Positions 30,218 through 38,051 of a stretch of 64,000 bases of DNA are shown piece after piece. A program made the translations under genes and the position numbers. The notes below the pieces were generated by a model, which saw only the letters and a list, made by a program, of their open reading frames with translations, made no database searches and was not told the origin of the DNA. The DNA is from Raineyella sp. W15-4. Its GTDB lineage: Bacteria; Actinomycetota; Actinomycetes; Propionibacteriales; Propionibacteriaceae. Location: positions 1,054,001 to 1,118,000 of the forward strand of contig NZ_CP137079.1 in the NCBI RefSeq assembly GCF_033170155.1, in the 5' to 3' direction. Every line of letters begins with the position of its first letter. Position 1 is the first letter of the stretch.

Positions 30218-30589
30218 TTGCCCGACAACAGCTCCGGAACCACCGCATCCGGACCGGCCGACGGGGCCGCCGGGAGTGGCCTGCCGATCCGGATGCTGCA
30301 CGACCGCGTCCTGGTGTCCACCGAGGGGGAGGCGGGGGAGCGGCGCTCCGGCGGCGGCATCGTGATCCCCGCGACCGTCGCGATCGGCAAGCGGCTCAGC
30401 TGGGCGATGGTGGTCGCCTCCGGGCCGAACGTACGGTCCGTGAAGGTCGGCGACCGAGTGCTTTACGATCCCGAGGACCGTGCCGAGGTCGAGCTCAAGG
30501 GCCGGGACTACATCCTGCTGCGCGAGCGGGACCTGCACGCGGTGAGCGCGGAGCAGGTCGACGTCGAGGCCACTGGGCTCTACCTCTGA
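30218..30589 (+). CDS. GroES-like (cpn10) protein without adjacent GroEL
   Basis: A 123-residue protein with a cpn10 core: MLHDRVLVSTEGEAGERRSGGGIVIP, then VGDRVLYDPEDRAEVELKGRDYILLRERDLHAV, ending TGLYL. A 22-residue Ser/Gly/Ala-rich leader precedes the core. The start is TTG 30218, with an internal ATG near the core as an alternative. The mobile-loop region differs from ordinary GroES, and no groEL is nearby, so this is an actinobacterial GroES paralogue rather than the main co-chaperonin. Coupled to the DUF3618 gene. Confidence 0.82.
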   Translation: MPDNSSGTTASGPADGAAGSGLPIRMLHDRVLVSTEGEAGERRSGGGIVIPATVAIGKRLSWAMVVASGPNVRSVKVGDRVLYDPEDRAEVELKGRDYILLRERDLHAVSAEQVDVEATGLYL

Positions 30590-30730
30590 TACGTAAGTGC
30601 TTCTGTCCGGGGGGAAAGTCCCGCCAGGCTGGTGAGGCACGGCGGACCGTCGCACCTCCTGACGTCGAGCAGCGCGGAACAGCGCCGATTTGGTGCGCCA
30701 GGGGTCGCCTGCTAGAGTTTCTACTCGCGC

Positions 30731-30806
<76 letters not shown>

Positions 30807-31196
30807 AATGGCGTGTTGACGCGGATTCTGCGGACGTTGCACGCAGTGAAGACGAGGCCGTTGCACGGTTTCATCCCCGGGACGATACCCGGTCCCTGCC
30901 GTGGGGCCGGGTCGTTCTGGTGTTCGGGACGACTGTCGGCCATCCCTCGGGACCAGACTCGATCCTCCCGCGCGCATCCTGGTCGTGACGATCTCCAGCA
31001 CCGCGGCATCGGCCCATGAGAACGCCTGCGCATGTGACGGCCGGTCCGGCGGTCTCGGCCGAGGTGACCGACCCATTCCCTTCGACGACAGCTACCTTGC
31101 GCCCGGGACGCGTCGCGCGTCCGCGACTTCGTGCGTGTGTACGCGCCGGGCAGCGACGGTCGTTGAGGGTTTGGCGCCTCCTGCCACGATGTGGCC
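30807..31196. other. Intergenic stretch after tRNA-Lys, no gene seen
   Basis: About 390 bp between the tRNA 3' end and marP. Several short frames cross it but none shows recognisable protein features, and codon use is not consistent. No integrase or transposase remnant is visible, although the position beside a tRNA is typical for integration. Confidence 0.5.
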
Positions 31197-32408
31197 ATGG
31201 TCAATCCTGCGTGGGCGCCGCTTGTCCTGGATGCGGTGATCGTGCTCCTCGTGGTGGCTCTGGCTCTCCGGGGGTGGCGGCGCGGTCTCCTCGCCGGCGG
31301 CCTCGGTCTGCTCGGGGAGATCGGTGGGGCGGCGCTCGCCCTGTCGTTCTGGCCGCAGGTGCAATCCTGGCTGGCCGCCCAGGCACTGGGGCCGGGCGAA
31401 CGGACCCTGGTCCTGGTCCTGCTCGTGTTCGTGGGTGCTGCTGCGGGACAGGCCTTGCTGGGCGGGCTGGCCCGCCGGCTGCGTTCGCACGACAACGTGG
31501 TGGTGCACACGGGGGATCGCGTGTTGGGGATGACCGGGTCCCTGATCGCGGCCGTCCTCGTTCTCGGTGCGCTCGCCGCGGTGATCCGGCCCATCGCCCC
31601 TGCGGCGTGGGCGGAGACGATGGACGGATCTCGCGCCGTTACCACCTCGGAGGCGCTCATCCCCGCGCCACTGCGGCGCGCGGCCTCGGGGCTCGGTCGG
31701 ATCGCGAAGGACACCGGATTCCCGCGTGTGTTCGTCGCGCCGACGCCGGAGCCGACGCTCCCTGCCCACGATCCGGATTCCAGCATCACCGCCTCGGCCG
31801 GCGTGGTCGCGGCGTCCGCCAGCGTGGTGAAAGTGACGTCGGTCGGCTGCGGGGGCGAGATCCTCGGCAGCGGCTGGGTCTCCTCCGACGAACGGGTGGT
31901 GACCAATGCCCACGTCGTCGCCGGAGGCACCCAGTTCCTCGTGCAGGTCGGCGGAACGGGCCGCCCGCGCCGAGCCAGGCTGGTGGCCTTCAATCCGGAC
32001 GTCGATCTGGCCGTGCTGTACATTCCCGGCCTGACAGCGCGCGCTCTGACCACCACGTCGACCCTGCCCGACCAGTCGGACGTCGTTGTCGCGGGCTTCC
32101 CGGGCGGCGGCTCGTACACCCTGCTGCCGGGTCGGGTCAGCGGGAGCCTCGAGGCGATGGGCACCAACATCTACGGCCAGCCGGGCACCACCCGCACGAT
32201 CTATGTCCTGCGCGCCACGGTTGAGCACGGTGATTCCGGCGGTCCCGTCCTCACCCGCGACGGGAGGGTGGCCGGGACGGTCTTTGCGCGCTCGCTCTCC
32301 GATCCCGGGACGGGCTACGCCCTGACGGATGGCCAGACCTCGGGCTTCGTCGACCGGGCCGCGGACGACGTCGCCGCCGTGCCCAGCGGAGCCTGTGCCA
32401 GCAACTGA
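31197..32408 (+). CDS. marP: MarP-like membrane serine protease (CvpA + trypsin domains)
   Basis: A 403-residue protein. Residues 5-135 hold four transmembrane helices of the CvpA/colicin V type. Residues 200-400 form a chymotrypsin-like protease outside the membrane, with His239 (TNAHVV), Asp270 (NPDVDLAVL) and Ser347 (HGDSGGP), the same order and nearly the same numbering as M. tuberculosis MarP (235/264/343). Two extra cysteines near C218 and the C-terminus may pair. MarP confers acid and oxidative stress resistance by processing a peptidoglycan hydrolase. ATG 31197 or GTG 31191 are both possible starts. Confidence 0.9.
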   Translation: MVNPAWAPLVLDAVIVLLVVALALRGWRRGLLAGGLGLLGEIGGAALALSFWPQVQSWLAAQALGPGERTLVLVLLVFVGAAAGQALLGGLARRLRSHDNVVVHTGDRVLGMTGSLIAAVLVLGALAAVIRPIAPAAWAETMDGSRAVTTSEALIPAPLRRAASGLGRIAKDTGFPRVFVAPTPEPTLPAHDPDSSITASAGVVAASASVVKVTSVGCGGEILGSGWVSSDERVVTNAHVVAGGTQFLVQVGGTGRPRRARLVAFNPDVDLAVLYIPGLTARALTTTSTLPDQSDVVVAGFPGGGSYTLLPGRVSGSLEAMGTNIYGQPGTTRTIYVLRATVEHGDSGGPVLTRDGRVAGTVFARSLSDPGTGYALTDGQTSGFVDRAADDVAAVPSGACASN

Positions 32409-32627
32409 GGCCCGTGCGGTGGCCGTCACCCGGTTGCAGTGCGGCCTCCGCTCGGCCGGGGGTGTGGATCACCGATGGGCTTCTCGAATTTCGCACCATT
32501 TTCGTCATACGCTTTGTTCGTGGTCGAGCGGGCGGGCGCTGTGGATCGAACCGCTCGATGACGGGCCTCCGATCAGGGATCCGCGGCGTTCTGTGTCAGG
32601 TTCCCGAGGCAGTCATGAGTACATGGG

Positions 32628-33164
32628 GTGTCGGGAGGTCTGCGATGCGCTTCGGACGGTTGCTGGCCGTGGTTGACCCAGGTGGGTTGGCACCGCGCCG
32701 GCTGGTACACCCCGCGCTGGGTCGATGCCCTGTTCTTCCCCGCCAACTGGCCCAGCGCTGACCATCTCGACCCCCGACTCGTACGAAAACTCACCCCTGG
32801 CGACACGATCCCCGACGGTCCGCCGGGTACGGCGGAGTTCGTCGTCGAGCGTGCCGACGCTCCACGGGTGTTGGTGCTGCACTCACGCACACATCTCCCT
32901 CCGGGATGGGCGAAGAAGCTCAACGCCGAGTTGGACTGGGCGTGGACCTTCAGGTTGGCCCCGACCGGCGAGGGCGGCACACGGTTGCTGATACGCAGCC
33001 GGGGATTCGCCCGGCCGAGATGGCTCGACGTCGGCTACCGGGCCGCCATCGTGCCCGCTGACCACGTCATGGCCACCGGAATGCTCAAGGGCTTGGCCAA
33101 GCGTGTCGGCGAGGCCCCCGGAAGGCAGGCGCCGGGTGCCACGGACCCGGGTCGGGAAGGGTGA
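32628..33164 (+). pseudogene. SRPBCC-family protein, N-terminally truncated
   Basis: A 178-codon frame whose body (WPWLTQVGWHRAGWY... through the C-terminus) matches a family of small SRPBCC proteins that normally begin with a 15-25 residue strand ending in WPWLvQ. Here that part is replaced by an unrelated leader, MSGGLRCASDGC, from a GTG at 32628 with no ribosome site. The 220 bp upstream show no in-frame continuation. It may be a gene that lost its 5' end or a real gene with an unusual start. Function of the family is unknown (lipid-like ligand fold). Confidence 0.5.
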
Positions 33165-33316
33165 CGCGGACGCGGGGCGCTCGCTGACCAGCAGGCGACC
33201 GGCGGGTGAACACTGGATGACGCTGGTAGCTGCCCTCTCCCGGCGGCGGGAGCTCGGGGCCTAGCCTTGTGCTGTCGACCTCGTGTCGGCGCTGGTCGGA
33301 TTCCCGGGGGCGGATC

Positions 33317-34447
33317 ATGTCGAGGATCAGAATCGGGTCGTTCAACGTCGAGAACCTGTTCGAGCGGCCGAAGGCGATGAGCCAGCCGATGACCGCGGGA
33401 GGCAACCCGGTCCTTGATGCCCACGCACGGGTGAACACGCTGTTGCGGCTGACCGAGTACACCGCCGACGTGAAGGCGGAGATCCTGCAGCATCTGGCCA
33501 CCCTCGGCCTGGAGCGCTCCGACTCCGCCGAGTTCGCCGTCCTGCAACAGGTCCGGGGGAGGCTGCTGAAGCGACCGGCTGCGCCGGCGCCGGTGGAGGT
33601 GGTCGCGTCCGGTCGGGCGGACTGGATCGGCTGGGTGGACCTGACCCGGGAGCGGGTCGACGAGCTGGCGATGACCCACACGGCTCGGGTGATCTCCGAC
33701 GTGGATGCGGATGTCATGGCGGTGGTGGAGGCCGATTCCCGGGTCGCGTTGAAGCACTTCACCGATGCCGGGGTGGTCACCGCCGACGGGAAGCCGCTGT
33801 TTCCCCGGGTGATGCTGGTCGACGGGAACGACGACCGCGGGATCGACGTGGGCCTGCTGGCGAAGGGGCCGCACCGGATCGTCGACATCGTCTCCCACGT
33901 CGACGATTCCGACGACTCCGGCCGGCACATCTTCAGCCGGGACTGTCCGGAATACACCGTCGAGCTGGACGGCGGGTCCCGGCTCACCCTGCTGGTGAAC
34001 CACCTGAAGTCCAAGGGGTACGGCCGACAGGCCGACAACGACGCGACCCGGCGCCGGCAGGCCGTACGGGTCGCGGAGATCTACCGAGGGCTCCGCGCAG
34101 CGGGCCGGGACAACGTGGTGGTGCTGGGTGATTTCAACGACACCCCGGACAGCGCCCCGCTGCGCCCTCTCCTCGTCGACACCGATCTGCGTGACATCAC
34201 CACCCACCCCACGTTCGTCAGCGACGGCCGCCCCGGCACGTACGCGAACGGCACCGCGCGTCAGAAGATCGACTACGTGCTGCTGTCCCCGGCCCTCTAC
34301 GACCATGTCCTGGGTGGCGCGATCTTCCGGATGGGAGTCTGGGGCGGCAAACACGGCACGTTGTTCCCGCACTACGACACGATGACCTCGCCGATCCAGG
34401 CCGCCTCCGACCATGCGGCGATCTACGCCGACCTCGACCTGGCCTGA
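33317..34447 (+). CDS. Endonuclease/exonuclease/phosphatase-family hydrolase
   Basis: A 376-residue EEP-fold protein. Catalytic blocks visible are IRIGSFNVENLF (N-terminal Asn), DVDADVMAVVEAD with the metal-binding Glu, NHLKSKG, VLGDFNDTPDS (Asp and Asn), and SDHAAIYADL with the terminal Asp-His pair. The family includes nucleases, phosphatases and sphingomyelinases; the substrate here is undetermined. ATG 33317 was preferred over a longer frame because MSRIRIGSFNVEN is the usual opening. Residues 45-110 form an insertion beyond the minimal fold. Confidence 0.85.
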   Translation: MSRIRIGSFNVENLFERPKAMSQPMTAGGNPVLDAHARVNTLLRLTEYTADVKAEILQHLATLGLERSDSAEFAVLQQVRGRLLKRPAAPAPVEVVASGRADWIGWVDLTRERVDELAMTHTARVISDVDADVMAVVEADSRVALKHFTDAGVVTADGKPLFPRVMLVDGNDDRGIDVGLLAKGPHRIVDIVSHVDDSDDSGRHIFSRDCPEYTVELDGGSRLTLLVNHLKSKGYGRQADNDATRRRQAVRVAEIYRGLRAAGRDNVVVLGDFNDTPDSAPLRPLLVDTDLRDITTHPTFVSDGRPGTYANGTARQKIDYVLLSPALYDHVLGGAIFRMGVWGGKHGTLFPHYDTMTSPIQAASDHAAIYADLDLA

Positions 34448-34517
34448 CTGTCCCGGGTGTCGGGGACGGGGTCAGGAGATCGGGGCGATCGTGGCCGCCG
34501 CCGTCACCGGCCGGCGC

Positions 34518-34925
34518 TCATGCGCCGCCGGCGCTCCGGCGCAGGGCCTGCAACACGGACATCGCCCGGTCCTTCTCTCCCGCCGGGACCAGCAGATGAT
34601 CGTGGTGGAAGCCGGCCAGCACGTTACAGCTGATCCCCGCCTCGGCCAGCGCCCGGGAGAAGGCCGCGGTCAGCCCGACGGCCTCCAGCGCCGAGTGCAC
34701 GGTCAGGGTGATCCAGGCCGCGACGAAGTCGTACGTGACGCCCAGGCGATCGGCATCCTCACGCGCCAGCACGACGGTCAGCCCCTCGTCCTCGACGACG
34801 GTCGCCGAGGCGAGGGGGACCGCGGGATGCCCGGGCGGCACGACGGCGAAGACGTACTCCCCGGCTCGTGCGGTCGCGTCCAGGGTCCGCAGCATCTGGT
34901 CAAGATCGGTCATCCCGGTGGTCAT
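34518..34925 (-). CDS. ACT-domain protein (ACT_7 type)
   Basis: A 135-residue protein with two ACT-like halves. The second half has ITLTVHSALEAVGLTAAFSRALAEAGISCNVLAGFHHDHLLVP, typical of stand-alone ACT_7 proteins (about residues 70-115). Such proteins bind amino acids and may act as small regulators. No enzymatic domain is attached. It converges on the EEP hydrolase and lies just after the DrrB-like permease gene on the same strand. Confidence 0.85.
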   Translation of the reverse strand: MTTGMTDLDQMLRTLDATARAGEYVFAVVPPGHPAVPLASATVVEDEGLTVVLAREDADRLGVTYDFVAAWITLTVHSALEAVGLTAAFSRALAEAGISCNVLAGFHHDHLLVPAGEKDRAMSVLQALRRSAGGA

Positions 34926-34953
34926 GGTCCGATGGTGCCGCAGTCCGTCCGCC

Positions 34954-35781
34954 TCAGGCCCGCCGCATGTAGGCGCGGACGGTGACGGGGGCGAAGATCG
35001 CCACGATCACCGCGGCGCCGAGCAGTGAGAGCAGCACGTCGGCCCCGGCCGGGGCGGCGTTCGCCAGGCCGCGGACGGCCGTGATCAGGTGCGAGATCGG
35101 GTTGACGGTGGCGAACCAGCGCAGCGCCGACGGCAGGGTGTCGACCGGGACGTACGCGTTGGACAGGAACGTCAGCGGGAACAGCACCAGCATCGAGATG
35201 CCCTGGACGCTGGAGGCGCTGCGCGCGACCACGCCGAGGAAGGCGAAGATCCAGCTGATCGCCCAGGAGCAGGTGATCACCAGCAGCCCGGCGAGGACCA
35301 CCATGCCGAGCCCACCGGCTGGGCGGTAGCCCAGCACGTAGCCCATCGCGAAGGTCAGGGTGGTGGCCAGGGCGTAGCGCACGGTGTCGGCCAGCAGTGC
35401 CCCTGCCAGCGGGGCGATGCGGGCGATCGGCAGCGACCGGAACCGGTCGAAGACGCCGGTGTCCATGTCCTCGCGCAGCTGGGTGCCGGTGACCAGGGAG
35501 GTGGTGATCACGGTCTGCACCAGGATGCCGGGGATCAACTGCGGCAGGTAGGTGGACACATTGCCGGCGATCGCTCCGCCGAAGATGTAGGCGAACATCA
35601 GGGTGAAGATGATCGGCTGGAGGGTGACGTCGATGAGCTGTTCGGGCGTCCGCCGGATCCTCACCAGACCGCGCCAGGCCATGGTCAGCGAGTTGGCGAG
35701 GGTCTGCTGCAGATCGGCGTGCGGGCGCAGTTGGCGCTCCAGCGGGAGGGTTCGCTCGGGGACGGTGATGGTGGTCGTCAT
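34954..35781 (-). CDS. ABC-2 type permease (DrrB-like)
   Basis: A 275-residue permease with six hydrophobic helices and the DrrB-type opening TLANSLTMAWRGLVRIRRTPEQLIDVTLQPIIF-like segment, plus EDMDTGVFDRFRSLPIAR as the conserved cytoplasmic loop. Its ATG overlaps the ATPase stop (ATGA). With the ATPase encoded upstream it forms a drug or lipid exporter controlled by the MarR-type regulator at the head of the operon. Confidence 0.9.
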   Translation of the reverse strand: MTTTITVPERTLPLERQLRPHADLQQTLANSLTMAWRGLVRIRRTPEQLIDVTLQPIIFTLMFAYIFGGAIAGNVSTYLPQLIPGILVQTVITTSLVTGTQLREDMDTGVFDRFRSLPIARIAPLAGALLADTVRYALATTLTFAMGYVLGYRPAGGLGMVVLAGLLVITCSWAISWIFAFLGVVARSASSVQGISMLVLFPLTFLSNAYVPVDTLPSALRWFATVNPISHLITAVRGLANAAPAGADVLLSLLGAAVIVAIFAPVTVRAYMRRA

Positions 35782-36767
35782 GCGGGGATCCTTTCGTCGG
35801 ACTCCTCGTCATCGGCCGCGTCGGGCGTGGTCTCGTGGCCGGTGATGGCGAGGAACACCTCGTCGAGGGTGGGCTTCTGCACACTGAACTCGGTCAGCCG
35901 GATGCCGTTGTCGCGGAAGCGGACCAGCAGGTCGGTGACCCGATCGGGGTCGGACATCGGCACGGTGATCCGGGCCGCCTCCGGGGAGGCGACACCCGGG
36001 GTGCCCAGGACGGCGTGGATCGTACGTTGCGCCGGCGCGGTGTCATCCGGGTCGGCCAGCCGCAGGATCAGCGAGGCGCTGCCCACCGAGCCCTTCAGCT
36101 CGTCGGCGGTGCCCTCGGCCACGACCGTGCCGCGGTCGATCACCGCGATGCGGTCGGCGAGTTGGTCCGCCTCGTCGAGGTACTGGGTGGTGAGCAGCAC
36201 CGTCGATCCGGAGGCCACCAGATCGCGGATGGTGTCCCACATCTGCCCGCGGGTCCGCGGGTCCAGGCCGGTGGTGGGTTCGTCGAGGAAGATCAGCGGC
36301 GGCTGGGAGATCAGCGACGCCGCCAGATCGAGGCGCCGGCGCATGCCGCCGGAGAAGTTCTTCAGCGGACGGGAGGCGGCCTCGGTCAGGCCGAAGCGTT
36401 CCAGCAGTTCGACGGACTTGGTCTTCGCCTGCTGGCGAGACAGACCCAGCAGCCGGGCGAAGATCATCAGGTTCTCGGTGGCCGACAGCTTCTCGTCGAC
36501 CGAGGCGTACTGCCCGGTGACCCCGATCAGCTGGCGGACGATGTGGGGCTCGCGCACCACGTCGTGGCCGAAGATCGTCGCCCGCCCGGCATCGGGGCGC
36601 AGCAGGGTGGCGAGCATCGAGATGGTGGTGGTCTTGCCGGCGCCGTTGGGCCCGAGCACGCCGTAGACGCTGCCGGCGGGGACCCGCAGGTCGACCCCGT
36701 CGACGGCCCGGGTGGCGCCGAAATGCTTGACCAGACGGGTGGCCTCTACTGCCAGGACATCGTTCAT
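35778..36767 (-). CDS. ABC exporter ATPase (DrrA-like)
   Basis: A 329-residue ATPase with Walker A GPNGAGKTTT, signature FSGGMRRRLDLA, Walker B LIFLDEPTTGLDP and H-loop TTQYLDEADQL. The C-terminal extension (about 230-329) is the DrrA regulatory domain. GGAGGG lies 5 nt before ATG 36767, which overlaps the stop of the MarR gene. This family powers efflux of daunorubicin-like drugs. Confidence 0.93.
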   Translation of the reverse strand: MNDVLAVEATRLVKHFGATRAVDGVDLRVPAGSVYGVLGPNGAGKTTTISMLATLLRPDAGRATIFGHDVVREPHIVRQLIGVTGQYASVDEKLSATENLMIFARLLGLSRQQAKTKSVELLERFGLTEAASRPLKNFSGGMRRRLDLAASLISQPPLIFLDEPTTGLDPRTRGQMWDTIRDLVASGSTVLLTTQYLDEADQLADRIAVIDRGTVVAEGTADELKGSVGSASLILRLADPDDTAPAQRTIHAVLGTPGVASPEAARITVPMSDPDRVTDLLVRFRDNGIRLTEFSVQKPTLDEVFLAITGHETTPDAADDEESDERIPA

Positions 36768-37567
36768 CGTTCCCTCCAATCCTCACGGCCCTCACGGCCA
36801 CGGTGCTGCCCGGCGAACCAGGGTCCGCCCGGGCCGCCGCCGAACCAGAAGCCGAACCCTCCGCGTCCACCGTCCCAGGGGCCGGAGCCGGGGCCGAAGT
36901 CGTTCTCGTCGCCGAACCACAGTTGGCGCATCATCCGCAGGCGCTGGTCGAGGCCACCGGGGAACTGGCGCTCCAGCACCTCGATCACCCGATCGAGCAG
37001 CTCGGCCAGGTGCCGACGTTCCTCGCTGTCGAGCACGGTGAACGGGTCGTCGACGTGCACGTCCTGGTCCTCGACCGCACGCCGACCGGCCTCGGTGATC
37101 TCGACGACGTAGGTCCGCTTGTCATCGGGGTTCGGCGAGCGGCGCACCAGGCCCTGGGCCTCCAGTTTGCCGAGCAGCTCGCCCAGGGACTGGGAGCGGA
37201 TGCCGAGCAGGTAGACCAGGTCCTTCTGGGCCACCGGGGAGTGCAGCGACAGCAGCCGCAGCACCCGTCCCTGTCCCTGCAGCAGACCGGGTCCGGGCTT
37301 GCTGCCGTGGCGTACGCGTGCCTCGCCGCGGCGCAGCAGGACGAACAGATAGAGCAGTCGGCCGACCAGATTGACGTCGGAGGTGTCGTTGCCCGGCTGC
37401 TCGTCGCGCGGGGTGTCGTCGCGCGGCTGCTCGTCGCGCGGGGTGTCGTTGCCCGGGGTGTCCTCGGGCGGGGTGTCGTTGCCCGGGGTGTCCTCGGGCG
37501 GGGTGTCGTTGCCCGGAGTCCCCTCGGGCGGGGTGTCCTCGGGCTGCTGCCCGGTGTCGTCGACCAT
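36764..37567 (-). CDS. MarR-family regulator with decapeptide-repeat N-terminus
   Basis: A 267-residue regulator. Residues 1-62 are disordered and contain five decapeptides of the type PPEDTPGNDT or PRDEQPRDDT. Residues 65-165 hold the winged helix (VAQKDLVYLLGIRSQSLGELLGKLEAQGLVRRSPNPDDKRTYVV). The tail is Gly/Trp/Phe-rich (GGRGGFGFWFGGG). AAAGGAG precedes the ATG. It overlaps the DrrA-like gene by 4 bp, so it heads a three-gene exporter operon. The palindromic promoter at 37646-37687 suggests it represses its own operon. Confidence 0.88.
   Translation of the reverse strand: MVDDTGQQPEDTPPEGTPGNDTPPEDTPGNDTPPEDTPGNDTPRDEQPRDDTPRDEQPGNDTSDVNLVGRLLYLFVLLRRGEARVRHGSKPGPGLLQGQGRVLRLLSLHSPVAQKDLVYLLGIRSQSLGELLGKLEAQGLVRRSPNPDDKRTYVVEITEAGRRAVEDQDVHVDDPFTVLDSEERRHLAELLDRVIEVLERQFPGGLDQRLRMMRQLWFGDENDFGPGSGPWDGGRGGFGFWFGGGPGGPWFAGQHRGREGREDWRER
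37381..37530. repeat. Five 30-bp tandem repeats in the MarR gene
   Basis: Five consecutive 30-bp units begin at 37381, 37411, 37441, 37471 and 37501. The third and fourth are identical; the others carry substitutions. Each unit encodes ten residues of the acidic Pro/Asp-rich N-terminal region, so copy-number variation would keep frame. Confidence 0.85.
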
Positions 37568-37645
37568 GATGGTCTCCTTTCGCTAGAGCCCTGTCACGGA
37601 TCCCGGTCGGGGCTCCGTGGGTGGCGTCGGGGACCTCACGTACGA

Positions 37646-37687
37646 AGGCCCCTTCACAAGTATGTGAAGGGGCCTGATGAAAGTCAA
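37646..37687 (-). promoter_or_regulatory. Promoter with 13-bp inverted-repeat operator for the MarR-DrrAB operon
   Basis: On the minus strand TTGACT (37682-37687) and CATACT (37659-37664) are exactly 17 bp apart. A perfect 13-bp inverted repeat (AGGCCCCTTCACA and its complement, 4-bp centre, 37646-37675) covers the spacer and the -10 box, so a bound dimer would exclude RNA polymerase. Confidence 0.7.
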
Positions 37688-37718
37688 CAGGACCCTTCTT
37701 ACTTCCTCAGGGTCCTGT
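37687..37718. promoter_or_regulatory. 10-bp perfect inverted repeat upstream of the MarR promoter
   Basis: Arms ACAGGACCCT (37687-37696) and AGGGTCCTGT (37709-37718) flank 12 bp directly upstream of the -35 box. It may be a second regulator site or the end of an upstream transcript; no T-run follows on either side. Confidence 0.5.
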
Positions 37719-37778
37719 GCACTTGTGGAGTGTGGTCTGCGATGCCGTTCGGCGACACACGGAAGGGGGCTCGCGTTG

Positions 37779-37821
37779 CCCGGTGTTCCCTCCCCACCAA
37801 AGGACGGAAGGGAACACCGGG
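37779..37821. terminator. 13-bp perfect inverted repeat, probable terminator of the SQR transcript
   Basis: Arms CCCGGTGTTCCCT (37779-37791) and its exact complement (37809-37821) enclose 17 nt. It lies about 50 bp downstream of the small gene that ends the SQR operon on the minus strand. No T-run is present, as is common for high-GC actinobacterial terminators. Confidence 0.5.
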
Positions 37822-37869
37822 GCCCGGACGCGTACGTCGGCCGGCGTCAAGCTACCTCGACGCGGATGG

Positions 37870-38049
37870 TCAGTGATGACCCTTGATCACCATCCGCATG
37901 ATCCGCAGGTCGAACGCCACGAAGCGCAGGAACTGCAGCGGGATGTTGCGACGCCTCCGCAGCGTCGCCCGGGTGGGGAGTGGGGCTCTCGACAGGTCGA
38001 CGATCGGGGCGCCGCCGTGGCTGGGTTCGGACATCGTGAGTTGCGTCAT
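37870..38049 (-). CDS. Small 59-residue protein coupled to the SQR-like gene
   Basis: A 59-residue basic protein starting 3 bp after the SQR-like stop codon, with start ATG 38049. It opens with a polar segment, continues with an Arg-rich stretch (RATLRRRRN) and ends with a hydrophobic-basic helix, IPLQFLRFVAFDLRIMRMVIKGHH, that could be amphipathic and membrane-facing. Tight spacing argues it is real and translated with the flavoprotein. No family is recognised; it could help dock the enzyme to the membrane (inference only). Confidence 0.55.
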   Translation of the reverse strand: MTQLTMSEPSHGGAPIVDLSRAPLPTRATLRRRRNIPLQFLRFVAFDLRIMRMVIKGHH

Positions 38050-38051
38050 GG

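Noticed and set aside
30807-31196. Short overlapping frames after tRNA-Lys as a small gene
   Set aside because: No ribosome site, no consistent codon bias and no recognisable protein segment in any frame.
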